58,113 nt of DNA, from the NCBI GenBank assembly GCA_023135165.1, contig JAGLTS010000066.1:1-58113 (forward strand). The letters run 5' to 3'. Made by a program: the position numbers and the translations under genes. Each line of letters starts with the position of its first letter. Within the stretch, counting starts at the first letter, position 1. Source of the stretch: Phycisphaerales bacterium. Lineage in GTDB: Bacteria; Planctomycetota; Phycisphaerae; Phycisphaerales; JAGLTS01. Of the stretch, positions 31,519-40,412 are shown piece by piece. The notes under the pieces were generated by a model. It saw nothing but the letters and a program-made list of their open reading frames with translations. It searched no databases and had not been told where the DNA came from.

Positions 31519-33603
31519 ATGCTCAGCCCGAAACAGGCTCAGGCCCTCGCACCGGATCTCCTCAAGGATGATGCCGACGATGCCGATCTCCCCGAGATCA
31601 TCGCCGGCTGCCGAATCGTCCGGCGCATCGGTAAAGGCGGAATGGGTGTCGTCTACGAAGCTCAGCAAGAGCACCCCAAACGCACCGTCGCGGTCAAACT
31701 CCTCCGCCAAGACCTCTTCTCACGCACGGCTGCTCGACGGTTCGACCTCGAAGCCGACCTGCTCGCGCATCTGAACCACCCAGGCATCGCACATATCCAC
31801 GGCACCGGCACGCACGAAGGCACGCCGTACTTCATCATGGAGTACATCCCAGGCGGGCGTGACCTGATCGACTACGCCCAGCACGCCGGGCTCTCCCTGC
31901 GCGAGAAGCTCAAGCTTTTCGCAAGCGTCTGTGACGCTGTACACCACGGCCACCAGAAGGGTGTGATCCACCGCGATCTCAAGCCTGCGAACATACTCGT
32001 TGACGAATCGGGGCAGCCGAAGATCATCGACTTCGGCATCGCGCGCGTGACGAATGCCGACCTCGCGGTGACGACGATGCAAACCGACGCCCGCGCCATC
32101 GTCGGCACGCTGCAATACATGTCCCCCGAACAAGCGGACCCCCCAACTCTACCCCCCTCAGCCCCCGGCTCTGCCGGGGGATCAACGTCGGATCGCGCGA
32201 AGCCGCAAGCGGCCGGTGATATCGACATCCGCAGCGATGTCTACTCGCTCGGCATCATCCTCTACGAACTGCTCACCGGCCAACTCCCCTACAACGTCAC
32301 CGGCTCATCGCTCACGCAAGCCGCCCACACGATCTGCGAGACGATCCCTCCGCGCCCACGCACGATCGAGCGGTCGCTGAAAGGCGACATCGAAACGATC
32401 GTGCTCAAAGCCTTGGAGAAGGACCGTGAGCACCGGTACCAATCAGCAAGCGACCTCGCCGCCGATGTCCGCAGGTATGTGAACAGGCAACCCATCGAAG
32501 CCAAGCCGCCGACGCTGTGGACAAACGCGATGCGTTGCGTCATGAGGCACCCGCTTCTCACCACAGCCGCCGCCTGCGTGCTGATGATGGTCACCACGAT
32601 CGCCGCGACGATGACGATCGTCTGGTACACCAACAGCCGCCCGCATCACATCGAACTGACCGCCGACCATCGTGAAGCGTGGCTCCGCTCATACAGCGGC
32701 CGCATCCTGCGCACATGGGGCACGCCGTCTCCTAGCGGCATCATGTCCGCCGAGCTTGTCGATGATCCCCACGGTACGTGTCGAGACGGCATCGCGCTCG
32801 TCACTTTCCCACGCTGCCCGGGACATCGTTACTCCGCACACCTTTGCGCGTTCGACGCAGCAACACACGATGATGAGCCGTTGTGGGAGTCTCGTCTTGA
32901 AGAGGCCGATCTTCCGCCGCAGCTCATCGATTCCAATCACAAGGCCGTTGAATTCACCGCGAGATTGTGTCAGCTCTTCGACATCTTCCCCGAGATCCCC
33001 GGCGAAGAGGTGCTCATTGTGTTCCAGCACGGGCCGGGCTCCGATTCCGTTCTCAGGGTTGTCTCCATGACCGGCGAAACGCTATATCAGATTGCACATC
33101 CCGGGAATATCATTGATGCGCACTGGATGCCGGACTCGCGGTTGCTCGTGCTGTACGCCCTCAATGGCGAAGCGTTCTGGTCAAAACGCGGTTTTCCCGA
33201 TGAGTCAAGTTCACTGCATCCCCAAGTCCTATTCGCCATCCACCCTCGGATCGTCCTCTCACCGTCACCCGCAGCATGGCTCGACCCGAACAACCAGGAG
33301 AGCTGCGCCGACCTCGTGTGGTACAAATGCATTCTCCCGCCGGCGTTTGCCAATGCATGGCGCAGTGAGACCGGCGGAGACGCTCTCACCCTGCCGTCCC
33401 CAAGCTATGCATGGGATCGGTTCTTCAAGCTCACGCTTCGGCCGATCGGTTATTGGGATGCGGCTTGCTCATGGGTCGTGACTGACGAAGGCATCGTCGT
33501 TCAAGACTCACGTGTTCAGAGCAACGCCTACCGGATGCTGGACGACCCCGCGATCCCGCCCGCATCTCTCTTCCGCCTCGATGATCTGCCGCCAATCCAG
33601 TAG
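31519..33603 (+). CDS. membrane Ser/Thr protein kinase with inserted palindrome
   Basis: A 694-residue Hanks-type kinase. Residues 31-320 form the kinase domain: GKGGMGVVYE, Lys60 (VAVK), HRDLKPAN (151-158), DFG (171-173) and SPEQA (202-206). A membrane segment at about 347-370 leads to a 320-residue C-terminal domain with no recognised motif. Between SPEQAD and DIDIRSDVYSLG sit about 26 extra residues (PPTLPPSAPGSAGGSTSDRA and on), encoded by palindromic repeat DNA; kinases normally have 3-6 there. The catalytic motifs are intact, so activity may survive. GGAAG precedes ATG 31519; an ATG at 31477 lacks a site. Confidence 0.88.
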   Translation: MLSPKQAQALAPDLLKDDADDADLPEIIAGCRIVRRIGKGGMGVVYEAQQEHPKRTVAVKLLRQDLFSRTAARRFDLEADLLAHLNHPGIAHIHGTGTHEGTPYFIMEYIPGGRDLIDYAQHAGLSLREKLKLFASVCDAVHHGHQKGVIHRDLKPANILVDESGQPKIIDFGIARVTNADLAVTTMQTDARAIVGTLQYMSPEQADPPTLPPSAPGSAGGSTSDRAKPQAAGDIDIRSDVYSLGIILYELLTGQLPYNVTGSSLTQAAHTICETIPPRPRTIERSLKGDIETIVLKALEKDREHRYQSASDLAADVRRYVNRQPIEAKPPTLWTNAMRCVMRHPLLTTAAACVLMMVTTIAATMTIVWYTNSRPHHIELTADHREAWLRSYSGRILRTWGTPSPSGIMSAELVDDPHGTCRDGIALVTFPRCPGHRYSAHLCAFDAATHDDEPLWESRLEEADLPPQLIDSNHKAVEFTARLCQLFDIFPEIPGEEVLIVFQHGPGSDSVLRVVSMTGETLYQIAHPGNIIDAHWMPDSRLLVLYALNGEAFWSKRGFPDESSSLHPQVLFAIHPRIVLSPSPAAWLDPNNQESCADLVWYKCILPPAFANAWRSETGGDALTLPSPSYAWDRFFKLTLRPIGYWDAACSWVVTDEGIVVQDSRVQSNAYRMLDDPAIPPASLFRLDDLPPIQ
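32162..32216. repeat. palindromic element inside the kinase activation segment
   Basis: CCCCCGGC-TCT-GCCGGGGG (32162-32180) is followed 15 bases later by the 21-bp repeat (32196-32216) that is also found at 29111-29131. Both are read in frame as part of the kinase. Confidence 0.75.
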
Positions 33604-33886
33604 CTGGGCACGGCATCAGGCGAGCGATTCTGCGCCATGATCACTGTGCGCCTGCGCGGCCAGCCGTCGCCATCAATTTCAGACTTCATCTGAATCTTCG
33701 GGGCTAGATCGGCGAACGTCTGCCGTATCTGAGGATGTGGATCAACATCGGTCCCAATCACTCAATATGGAGGATCCATCATACATCACTCACATCAACT
33801 GACCGCACTCACGCACATCGTCACTGCAACATACCGTGAGACGGGGCGGTCTTGAACGGCGTCCAACACAACAAGGAGCAAGCACC
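33604..33886. other. intergenic stretch between kinase and Kelch genes
   Basis: No convincing gene. The minus strand of 33625-33761 is open and reads PQIRQTFADLAPKIQMKSEI, which looks protein-like but has no start, family or ribosome site; it may be a fragment. Confidence 0.35.
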
Positions 33887-34933
33887 ATGCAAGCGATTCA
33901 TCAAAGAACCAAGGCTGCTATTGGAGCAGTCACATTCGCACTTCTCGCTACCACGTCGGCTCATGGCCAATGGCTGTCGGGGCCGTCACTTCCGACGGCA
34001 CGAAGCCATCTGGCCGCCTGTGTGTGCCCCCGCGGCCACATCTATGTCAGCGGAGGGCATGACGAGAACGGGAGCGTCGATACCGTCGACGTCTTGTACT
34101 GGAATCGTGCGGATGCCCAGTACTACCATCACTGGGAGTCCCCACCGCAACTCCAGACCGCGCGCCACTCTCACCGCATGATCGCTGCCGGGTCGTCCCT
34201 GTACGTCATCGGCGGTGTCGGTGATTCAGGCCTTCTCGATCTCGTCGAGCGCTATGATCTTACCGATCCCAATCCGACCTGGGTGACCGTTGCGAGCCTG
34301 CAAACCGCACGGCATTCCGCTGCGGCGACAGTTGACGGTTTCGGACGAATCTGGGTTCTAGGTGGGCTTGATGACGCAGCCAACGCCCTGGCGACAACGG
34401 AGATCTACGACCCACGGGATGACACGTGGGTCGCAGGGCCACTCCTGGGAGTGGCTCGCTCTCATCTCGGAGCGGTTACAGACGACAGTGGCTACATCTG
34501 GGCGATCGGGGGCTGTGCCTTCCCCGTTCACACGAACGTCATTGAGCGGATTCAGACATTGGACCCGGACGCCACCTGGATGGATGCCGGCACGCTTCCC
34601 GGTCCCGTGTCGCAGACCGACATATCAACAGTCGGTGCCAACAACGGCATCTACATCGTCGGGGGCTGGTTGCCTGGCTACTCAGACCGATTCATCGCCT
34701 ACTACAGCGGTGCAAGCACGTGGCGAGACGGGATGCCGTTGCCGGAGCCACGGAACAACATGGGCGTCGTGGCGGGCAATGACGGCTTCATCTACGTCGT
34801 TGGTGGGGATGGACCGTGTGCGAGCGTCTACCGCTACGACACGAAGTGTGATGCGGACATCAATGAGGACGGTACGGTCGATCAATCTGATCTTGGCACC
34901 TTGCTGTCCCTCTACGGAGAGACGCTCCCGTGA
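33887..34933 (+). CDS. exported Kelch-repeat protein with dockerin-like tail
   Basis: A 348-residue secreted protein. Residues 1-27 are a signal peptide ending TTSAHG. Then about five Kelch blades, each with a LYVIGGVGDSG / IWVLGGLDDAAN / IYIVGGWLPG-type Gly-Gly strand, fold as a beta-propeller. The C-terminus CDADINEDGTVDQSDLGTLL is one dockerin-like calcium loop, found on many planctomycete exported proteins; a related tail ends the protein at 53982. AAGGAG 8 bases upstream fixes ATG 33887. A terminator follows at 34987. Confidence 0.85.
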   Translation: MQAIHQRTKAAIGAVTFALLATTSAHGQWLSGPSLPTARSHLAACVCPRGHIYVSGGHDENGSVDTVDVLYWNRADAQYYHHWESPPQLQTARHSHRMIAAGSSLYVIGGVGDSGLLDLVERYDLTDPNPTWVTVASLQTARHSAAATVDGFGRIWVLGGLDDAANALATTEIYDPRDDTWVAGPLLGVARSHLGAVTDDSGYIWAIGGCAFPVHTNVIERIQTLDPDATWMDAGTLPGPVSQTDISTVGANNGIYIVGGWLPGYSDRFIAYYSGASTWRDGMPLPEPRNNMGVVAGNDGFIYVVGGDGPCASVYRYDTKCDADINEDGTVDQSDLGTLLSLYGETLP

Positions 34934-34986
34934 CATGATCGCCGGGTCGAGTGGGGCTGGGGGTTGAGACACACTGCACGACCAAG

Positions 34987-35015
34987 CCCAGGGATTGACA
35001 TTCCTGGGTTTTTTT
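34987..35015 (+). terminator. rho-independent terminator after the Kelch gene
   Basis: CCCAGGGA (34987-34994) and TTCCTGGG (35001-35008) form a stem followed by T7. Same AAGCCCAGG core as other terminators in the window. Confidence 0.85.
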
Positions 35016-35067
35016 CGTTGAACCGGAGATTGGATTGCACGGTCCGGTTCGGCCGATGATTGGGGTG

Positions 35068-35637
35068 ATGGATCCTGTACACCGAACCGTGCTTGCCTGC
35101 CTTGTCGTTTGCGCCGCTGCTGCGCTGGTCGGCTGCGGGACGTTCACGACCTCCACTGCTGCGATGCACCGCCGCACGCTTGCGCAGCCGCACGGGCTGA
35201 CAACTGGCCGCCCGACGAGCATGGCGCGATACGAGATGGTCGAGCCGTACCGCATCGAACTGCACATCGCGGGCCAGGTGCGGCTGCTCGCCGACTCGCA
35301 GGCAGGCACGATCCACTCCCGGCGTGCGAGCCTGCCGGACCTCGGCGTCACCGGATACCCAACGGATGAGATCATCTTCCGCCAACCGATCAGCGAGTCC
35401 CAGCACATCGGCCTGGCGCGGTGGACCGCCCGATTCCTCGACTCGAACCACCCGCCCCACTACCCCACACGGGCATCAGGGAGCTGGGTCGGCGCGACAT
35501 CAAGCTGGGTCCGCGTCGGCGACATCACCGTGCGTTGGGACAACACAGCCGACGCCCCGGAGCTTCGCGCCCAGATCGACCGCCTACTCGACCTGACCGA
35601 AGGCAGGATCACCACCGCCACCGGTTTCGTCGACTGA
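35068..35637 (+). CDS. lipoprotein, function unknown
   Basis: A 189-residue exported lipoprotein: signal peptide with lipobox LVGC (Cys23). The mature part has no recognised family; it contains EPYRIELHIAGQVRLLADSQ and the C-terminal ELRAQIDRLLDLTEGRITTA. The start could also be ATG 35056 (MIGVMDP); a TTG at 35035 is unlikely. It stands alone between the Kelch terminator and padR. Confidence 0.65.
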   Translation: MDPVHRTVLACLVVCAAAALVGCGTFTTSTAAMHRRTLAQPHGLTTGRPTSMARYEMVEPYRIELHIAGQVRLLADSQAGTIHSRRASLPDLGVTGYPTDEIIFRQPISESQHIGLARWTARFLDSNHPPHYPTRASGSWVGATSSWVRVGDITVRWDNTADAPELRAQIDRLLDLTEGRITTATGFVD

Positions 35638-35759
35638 GCCGTGCGATCGGCACCTGCTGGACGCATCACGCATACAGGGCTGCGGCCCGTCCGGCTCCCT
35701 CCTTTGCCGAAATCGTGCGACTTGCCAAGAAACACCCTTGCCGATCGGAACTGGAGCCG

Positions 35760-35780
35760 ATACTATGCGTACCATAGTAT
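35760..35780 (+). promoter_or_regulatory. palindromic operator upstream of padR
   Basis: ATACTATG-CGTAC-CATAGTAT is an 8-bp perfect inverted repeat with a 5-bp spacer, 25 bp before the padR start. PadR-family regulators typically bind AT-rich dyads overlapping their own promoters, so this is probably the autoregulatory site (inference). It is conspicuously AT-rich in this GC-rich DNA. Confidence 0.7.
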
Positions 35781-35805
35781 GTGACACACAGATTGGAGCA
35801 AGTCC

Positions 35806-36177
35806 ATGCGAATCGAACGCGAACTGATGCGAGGAGCCGGGCCTGTCGCGGTGCTGAAACTACTGACGCAGGGCGAGATGTATGGCTACGAGCTGGTCGA
35901 TGCACTCGCTTCGCAGTCGCAGGGCGTCCTGGCGATGGGCCAATCAACGCTCTATCCCATGCTCTACAACCTTGAAGCGAAAGGACTTATCAAGGCAACG
36001 TGGCGACAGGCCGAGTCCGGTCGAAAGCGCAAGTACTACCGGCTCACGAACAAGGGGTGCAAGCGACTGGCGGCTGACGTGAACCAGTGGCGGGCGCTCA
36101 CCAAGGCGATGGCGGCGCTCGGTATCATCGGCAGCGGCGAGACGACCCCGTCCCCCGTGCGGGAGGCGCTGGCATGA
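35806..36177 (+). CDS. PadR family transcriptional regulator
   Basis: A 123-residue winged-helix repressor. LLTQGEMYGYELVDALASQS then GQSTLYPMLYNLEAKGLIKA is the PadR helix-turn-helix, and SGRKRKYYRLTNKGCKRLAA forms the wing. It is a short PadR type with one C-terminal helix for dimerisation. ATGA overlap couples it to the next gene, the usual arrangement in which PadR controls a membrane protein gene. The inducer is unknown. Confidence 0.92.
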   Translation: MRIERELMRGAGPVAVLKLLTQGEMYGYELVDALASQSQGVLAMGQSTLYPMLYNLEAKGLIKATWRQAESGRKRKYYRLTNKGCKRLAADVNQWRALTKAMAALGIIGSGETTPSPVREALA

Positions 36178-36551
36178 ACCCCACGATCGACGGGCCCAAC
36201 GCGCCGGCCGGTGTGTGGCGGGTGCTCCGCTTCACGCCCATGCGCGATCTTCTGCGCGGCAGGGTCACAGGCAGGCTCAACGTCCGTGCGATCATCGCCG
36301 CTGCCAACCTGCCCGCGCCACTGGCGGAGCTTGTCCGCAGCGTCGTCACTCGGTCGCGCCTGTGGCGTCTTGAGAAGGCGGATGTCGCGCTCGAGCTGGT
36401 CTGCCATTTCGCTGAGGGGCTCGATGCGGGCACGTCGCCGGTGGATCTCGTCGACCGTTTCGGCGACCCCGTTCGCGCCGCCAAGCTCATCAGGCGGGCG
36501 AAGAAGCGCAATCGGCCGATCGCATGGCGCGCGATGGCGCGCACGGCATAG
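36174..36551 (+). CDS. N-terminal part of a split membrane protein gene
   Basis: A 125-residue frame starting at the ATGA overlap with padR. LELVCHFAEGLDAGTSPVDL and DRFGDPVRAAKLIRRAKKRN resemble the cytosolic prefix of planctomycete PadR-linked membrane proteins. It ends in an amber codon at 36549-36551. The same frame then continues without a break through TTCALVAM into the next gene, so both are most likely one gene of about 619 codons interrupted by a nonsense mutation, a read error or a programmed stop. Confidence 0.7.
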   Translation: MNPTIDGPNAPAGVWRVLRFTPMRDLLRGRVTGRLNVRAIIAAANLPAPLAELVRSVVTRSRLWRLEKADVALELVCHFAEGLDAGTSPVDLVDRFGDPVRAAKLIRRAKKRNRPIAWRAMARTA

Positions 36552-36572
36552 ACGACCTGCGCGCTCGTTGCC

Positions 36573-38033
36573 ATGCTGGTCGTGTTGTACGGCATCCAGG
36601 CGATCCGCGTCTACACCGCCAAACCAAACATCGCGGTGAACTACGTCGCCAGGATCGACGCTGCCACGCTTGCCATCCCGGAGAGCGAGCGCGCCTGGCC
36701 GATCTACCGCAGCGGTCTGTTGCTGCGCGAAGCTGAGCCCGACTGGGGAGGTTTCAATCGCCGGCCGCGCTCGGGTGAGCAAGGATGGGATGCCTGGGCG
36801 TCGTACCTCGATGCGAACGCTGAAGCGCTGGCCCTCTTTCGGCAGGCGGGCGCGATGCCGAGCATGGGCTTGGCGATATCTGACATGTTCAGTGCTGAGA
36901 ACACGCAGCTCTGGTCCCCGGACAGACCGGATTGGAACCCGAACGACGAACCGCTGGTCATGGTGCCCCTGAAATACCTCGGCTGGATGCGGATCGCCTC
37001 ACAGGTGCTGGCTCACGATGCGCTACGGGCGGCAGCAGAGGGTGACGCGGCGACCGCGGCAATCGATCTGCGGACCATCTTCGCCATCGGTAAACATGTG
37101 CGGGATCATCCCTTTGTCTTCAACGACCTTGTTGCCTTTATCATCTGGGAGCGGGGCCTGATGGCACTTGCCGAGATCCTCGCCAGCTACCCACGCGCAC
37201 TCAGCGATGAGATGCTGCGCGACCTCGCGCACGAACTCGCAGCACTCGGCGACGGCCAGGGCATCCGCCTCCGGTGGCAGGGCGAGCGGGACACGTTCCA
37301 CGACCTCATCCAGCGAACGTACACCGACGATGGGCATGGCGACGGGTTTCTCAGCGCTCGTGGGCTGCTCGACTTTCGGATGTTCCTTGGATCAGGCAAG
37401 CCCGGAGGATCCACGGATTGGATTCAGCACGCTTCCATCCCCGCCTTCAGCGCAGTCGTGGTTGGCCGCAGGGAGATTGTGGAGAAGCATGACCGCCTCA
37501 TCTCTCGCTGGCAGGCGGAGGCATGCAAGCCACTCTGGGAAAGACGGGGTGACATCACCGACGACAAGCAATGGGAGGAGTTGTCTGGATCGCCTCTGTG
37601 GAGAGTCCGCAACTACCTTCTCGTCGAATTCACACCCTACCTTCAGCGCGCAACGGTCCGGCCGGAGATCGTGACGCAGCGCCGCGATGCCTTGCAGACG
37701 GCGATCGCACTTGAGCTATATCACCGGCGCGAAGGATGTTGGCCGGAGTCGCTTGACATGCTCGTCCCCGGCCTGCTGCCCGTCATCCCGCGCGACCGGT
37801 TCGACGGCAAGGCACTGAAGTACCGCCTCGTCGACGGCAAACCCATCCTGTATTCCGTCAACGCCGACCGCGATGACGATGCGGGCCGGCCGCCGACGAG
37901 TCCCACCGGCAACATCCTCAACGACGCCGGCACATGGGCACCTGTGATGGATCAGGAAGACGCATGGGACGGCGACTGGGTCCTTTGGCCGCCGATCATC
38001 GACCCACTCATCGCAGATGACGAGGACGACTGA
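36573..38033 (+). CDS. C-terminal part of the split membrane protein gene
   Basis: A 486-residue frame in the same phase as 36174-36551. It opens MLVVLYGIQAIRVYTAKPNI; this membrane helix continues upstream across the proposed start (TTCALVAM), which argues that ATG 36573 is not the original start. The extracytoplasmic part has no catalytic motif recognised, only family-like text such as ESERAWPIYRSGLL and ALQTAIALELYHRREGCWPE. The tail contains RDRFDGKALKYRLVDGKPIL, also seen in other planctomycete proteins of this size. Its role is unknown; the link to PadR suggests stress or signal response. Confidence 0.72.
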   Translation: MLVVLYGIQAIRVYTAKPNIAVNYVARIDAATLAIPESERAWPIYRSGLLLREAEPDWGGFNRRPRSGEQGWDAWASYLDANAEALALFRQAGAMPSMGLAISDMFSAENTQLWSPDRPDWNPNDEPLVMVPLKYLGWMRIASQVLAHDALRAAAEGDAATAAIDLRTIFAIGKHVRDHPFVFNDLVAFIIWERGLMALAEILASYPRALSDEMLRDLAHELAALGDGQGIRLRWQGERDTFHDLIQRTYTDDGHGDGFLSARGLLDFRMFLGSGKPGGSTDWIQHASIPAFSAVVVGRREIVEKHDRLISRWQAEACKPLWERRGDITDDKQWEELSGSPLWRVRNYLLVEFTPYLQRATVRPEIVTQRRDALQTAIALELYHRREGCWPESLDMLVPGLLPVIPRDRFDGKALKYRLVDGKPILYSVNADRDDDAGRPPTSPTGNILNDAGTWAPVMDQEDAWDGDWVLWPPIIDPLIADDEDD

Positions 38034-38106
38034 GCCGTACGCCGCCTTGCCCCCGCGAGATGACGAGCCGCGGCTCGCGGGGCACGCTCTGCGATACACT
38101 GCACAC

Positions 38107-39147
38107 GTGGACCCCGTACTGCGAATCGTCGATGCGAACGGCAACCGCGCCCGCGAAGCGCTGCGCGTCATGGAAGAGGCGGCACGCTTTGTGCTCAACG
38201 ATGCGGAACTGTCCAGCGAACTGAAGCAGATGCGCCATGCGCTGCGCACCTCGCTTGACCGGATCCCCGGCCTGATCGCCTCGCGCGACACACCCGGCGA
38301 TGTGGGGACGGATATCTCAACACAGACGGAAACGAAGCGGCGCAGCGTGCGTGATGTCACCACAGCGGCGGGGAAACGGCTCAGCGAAGCACTCCGCGCG
38401 ATCGAGGAGTACGCCAAGACAATCTCGCCCACGGCGGCGGGAGAGGTCGAGCGGTTGCGCTATCGCGGGTATGACGTCGAACGCAGGCTCGCGCTCCGCC
38501 TCGGCGCGCAGGATCGGCCGCAGTGGTGCGTCTGCGTGCTGCTCACCGAATCGCTTTGCACTCGACCGTGGCGTGAGGTCGCCCAAGGCTGCATCGAAGG
38601 CGGGGCGGATTGCATCCAGTTGCGCGAGAAGACGCTGGCCGGCGGCGAACTGCTCACACGGGCACGCCTGCTGGTCGAGCAATGTCAGCCGAAGGGTGTC
38701 GCGGTCGTTGTCAACGATCGGCCGGACATTGCGCTGCTCAGCGGCGCGGACGGCGTCCACATCGGACAGCGCGACCTGCCCGCAGCGGATGTCCGGGCGA
38801 TGACCTTCGGCCGATGCCTCATGGGTGTCAGCACATCCTGCATCGACGAGGCACGCGCGGCGATCCGGGCCGGGGCTGATTACTGCGGCGTCGGCCCAAT
38901 GTTCGCGACGACAACCAAGGACAAGAAGGTGATCGTCGGCCCGGCATACCTGCGCGAGTTTGTCGAGCGATTCCCCGACATCCCACACCTGGCGATCGGC
39001 GGCATTACACCTGACAACGTGGGCGAATTGCACGGCGCAGCGGGCGTCGCGGTGAGTTCCGTCGTCTGCGGGGCGGACGATCCAGCCGGTGTGGTCGCTG
39101 CATTCACCGCAGCCGTCGAGCGAGCCGATGATGCACCCAGCGGATAA
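38107..39147 (+). CDS. thiE: thiamine-phosphate synthase with N-terminal ThiD2 domain
   Basis: It couples HMP-pyrophosphate and thiazole phosphate in thiamine synthesis. Residues 1-130 match the ThiD2 domain (RIVDANGNRAREALRVMEEA), and residues 140-346 are ThiE: QLREK, VNDRPDIALL, GVHIGQRDLP, GVSTSC, GVGPMFATTTKDKK and AIGGI. The GTG at 38107 is preferred as start because ThiD2 begins there; ATG 38017 overlaps the preceding gene. No other thiamine genes are near. Confidence 0.92.
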   Translation: MDPVLRIVDANGNRAREALRVMEEAARFVLNDAELSSELKQMRHALRTSLDRIPGLIASRDTPGDVGTDISTQTETKRRSVRDVTTAAGKRLSEALRAIEEYAKTISPTAAGEVERLRYRGYDVERRLALRLGAQDRPQWCVCVLLTESLCTRPWREVAQGCIEGGADCIQLREKTLAGGELLTRARLLVEQCQPKGVAVVVNDRPDIALLSGADGVHIGQRDLPAADVRAMTFGRCLMGVSTSCIDEARAAIRAGADYCGVGPMFATTTKDKKVIVGPAYLREFVERFPDIPHLAIGGITPDNVGELHGAAGVAVSSVVCGADDPAGVVAAFTAAVERADDAPSG

Positions 39148-39179
39148 GCTCTATACGCACGTACCCCTGGAGACCGCCC

Positions 39180-40403
39180 ATGCCCGTCGAGTATCGTGAG
39201 ACAACGCTTGAGAACGGCCTGCGCATCGTGGCTGAGGTCGATGCCCGCGCGCATACCGCGGCGGCAGGCTTCTTCGTCAAGACGGGCGCGTGCGATGAAG
39301 ACAAGCGGATCATGGGCGTATCGCACTTCCTCGAACACATGATCTTCAAAGGCACCGAGCGGCGAAGCGCCGACGATGTGAACCGCGAGTTCGACGACAT
39401 CGGCGCCAGCCACAACGCATTTACCGCACATGAGCTGACCGTGTTCTACGCACACGTTCTGCCCGAGTACCTTCAACGCGGCGTGGACATCCTCGCTGAC
39501 ATCCTTCGGCCGGCCATTCGGCAGGCGGACTTCGACGCGGAGAAGAGCGTTATCCTCGAAGAGATCGCGATGTATAGGGACCAGCCGTTCTTCGTCCTCT
39601 ACGAAGATGCGATGGAACGGTACTATGGCGACCATCCAATGTCACATCGAGTGCTCGGCACCGACGACACGGTCACCGACATGCAGCGCGATGAAATGCA
39701 GGCGTACTTCGATCATCGTTACAGCGCGGACAACACGGTTATCTCGCTCGCGGGACGACTCGATTTCAAGAAGGTCGTCCAGCAGATCGCGGGACTGTGC
39801 GGATCGTGGACACGGACCGGCGCGACTCGGCGTTACGACGGTGCGCCGCATCACAGCGGCGTCCATCACGTCGTTGATGAACGGATCAATCGTGCCTATT
39901 CGCTCATGCTCGCGCCGGCTCCGCCTGCGCAGGATGATCGGCGATACGCAGCAGCGATGCTCACTCGCGTGCTCGGCGAATCGGAAGGCTCGCGCCTCTA
40001 CTGGGCGCTCGTCGAGACGGGTCTGGCAGAGGCGGCGGAAGCACACTACGAGGGGCGCGACGGCTTGGGTGACTACCTGATCTTTGCCGCTACCACGCCC
40101 GATCGGGCTGACGAGGTCTGGTCGATCGTCGAACACGAGATCGGCAAGCTTGTTGACTCGCTCACCGAAGATGACCTTGTTCGTCTGCGGAACAAGATGC
40201 TCACGGGCGTCACCGTGCAAAGCGAGCGCCCCGCCGGTCGAATGCAACGGCTCGGCCGGCGCATCACGTACTTCGACGAATACGCCACGCTCGAAGAGGA
40301 ACTCGATCGTATCAATGCAGTCACACTCGGTGATCTGCGCGAGTTGTACGAAGCCTTTCCGTTTCAGCCGCGCACGGTCGTCCATCTCGCACCGAGCACA
40401 TAG
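39180..40403 (+). CDS. M16 family zinc protease (processing-peptidase-like)
   Basis: A 407-residue single-chain M16B-type peptidase. HFLEHMIFKG is the inverted zinc motif HxxEH, and the third ligand Glu lies about 75 residues on in EKSVILEEIAMY. The C-terminal half is the second, catalytically inactive fold (YSLMLAPAPPAQDDRRYAAA). Such enzymes degrade or process peptides. Neighbours give no substrate. The nucleotide-sugar dehydrogenase starts 10 bp after its stop. Confidence 0.92.
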   Translation: MPVEYRETTLENGLRIVAEVDARAHTAAAGFFVKTGACDEDKRIMGVSHFLEHMIFKGTERRSADDVNREFDDIGASHNAFTAHELTVFYAHVLPEYLQRGVDILADILRPAIRQADFDAEKSVILEEIAMYRDQPFFVLYEDAMERYYGDHPMSHRVLGTDDTVTDMQRDEMQAYFDHRYSADNTVISLAGRLDFKKVVQQIAGLCGSWTRTGATRRYDGAPHHSGVHHVVDERINRAYSLMLAPAPPAQDDRRYAAAMLTRVLGESEGSRLYWALVETGLAEAAEAHYEGRDGLGDYLIFAATTPDRADEVWSIVEHEIGKLVDSLTEDDLVRLRNKMLTGVTVQSERPAGRMQRLGRRITYFDEYATLEEELDRINAVTLGDLRELYEAFPFQPRTVVHLAPST

Positions 40404-40412
40404 GAGCGACTG

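Noticed and set aside
33625..33761. Minus-strand frame reading PQIRQTFADLAPKIQMKSEI
   Set aside because: Looks protein-like, but it has no start, no ribosome site and no recognised family; kept only as a note in the intergenic entry.
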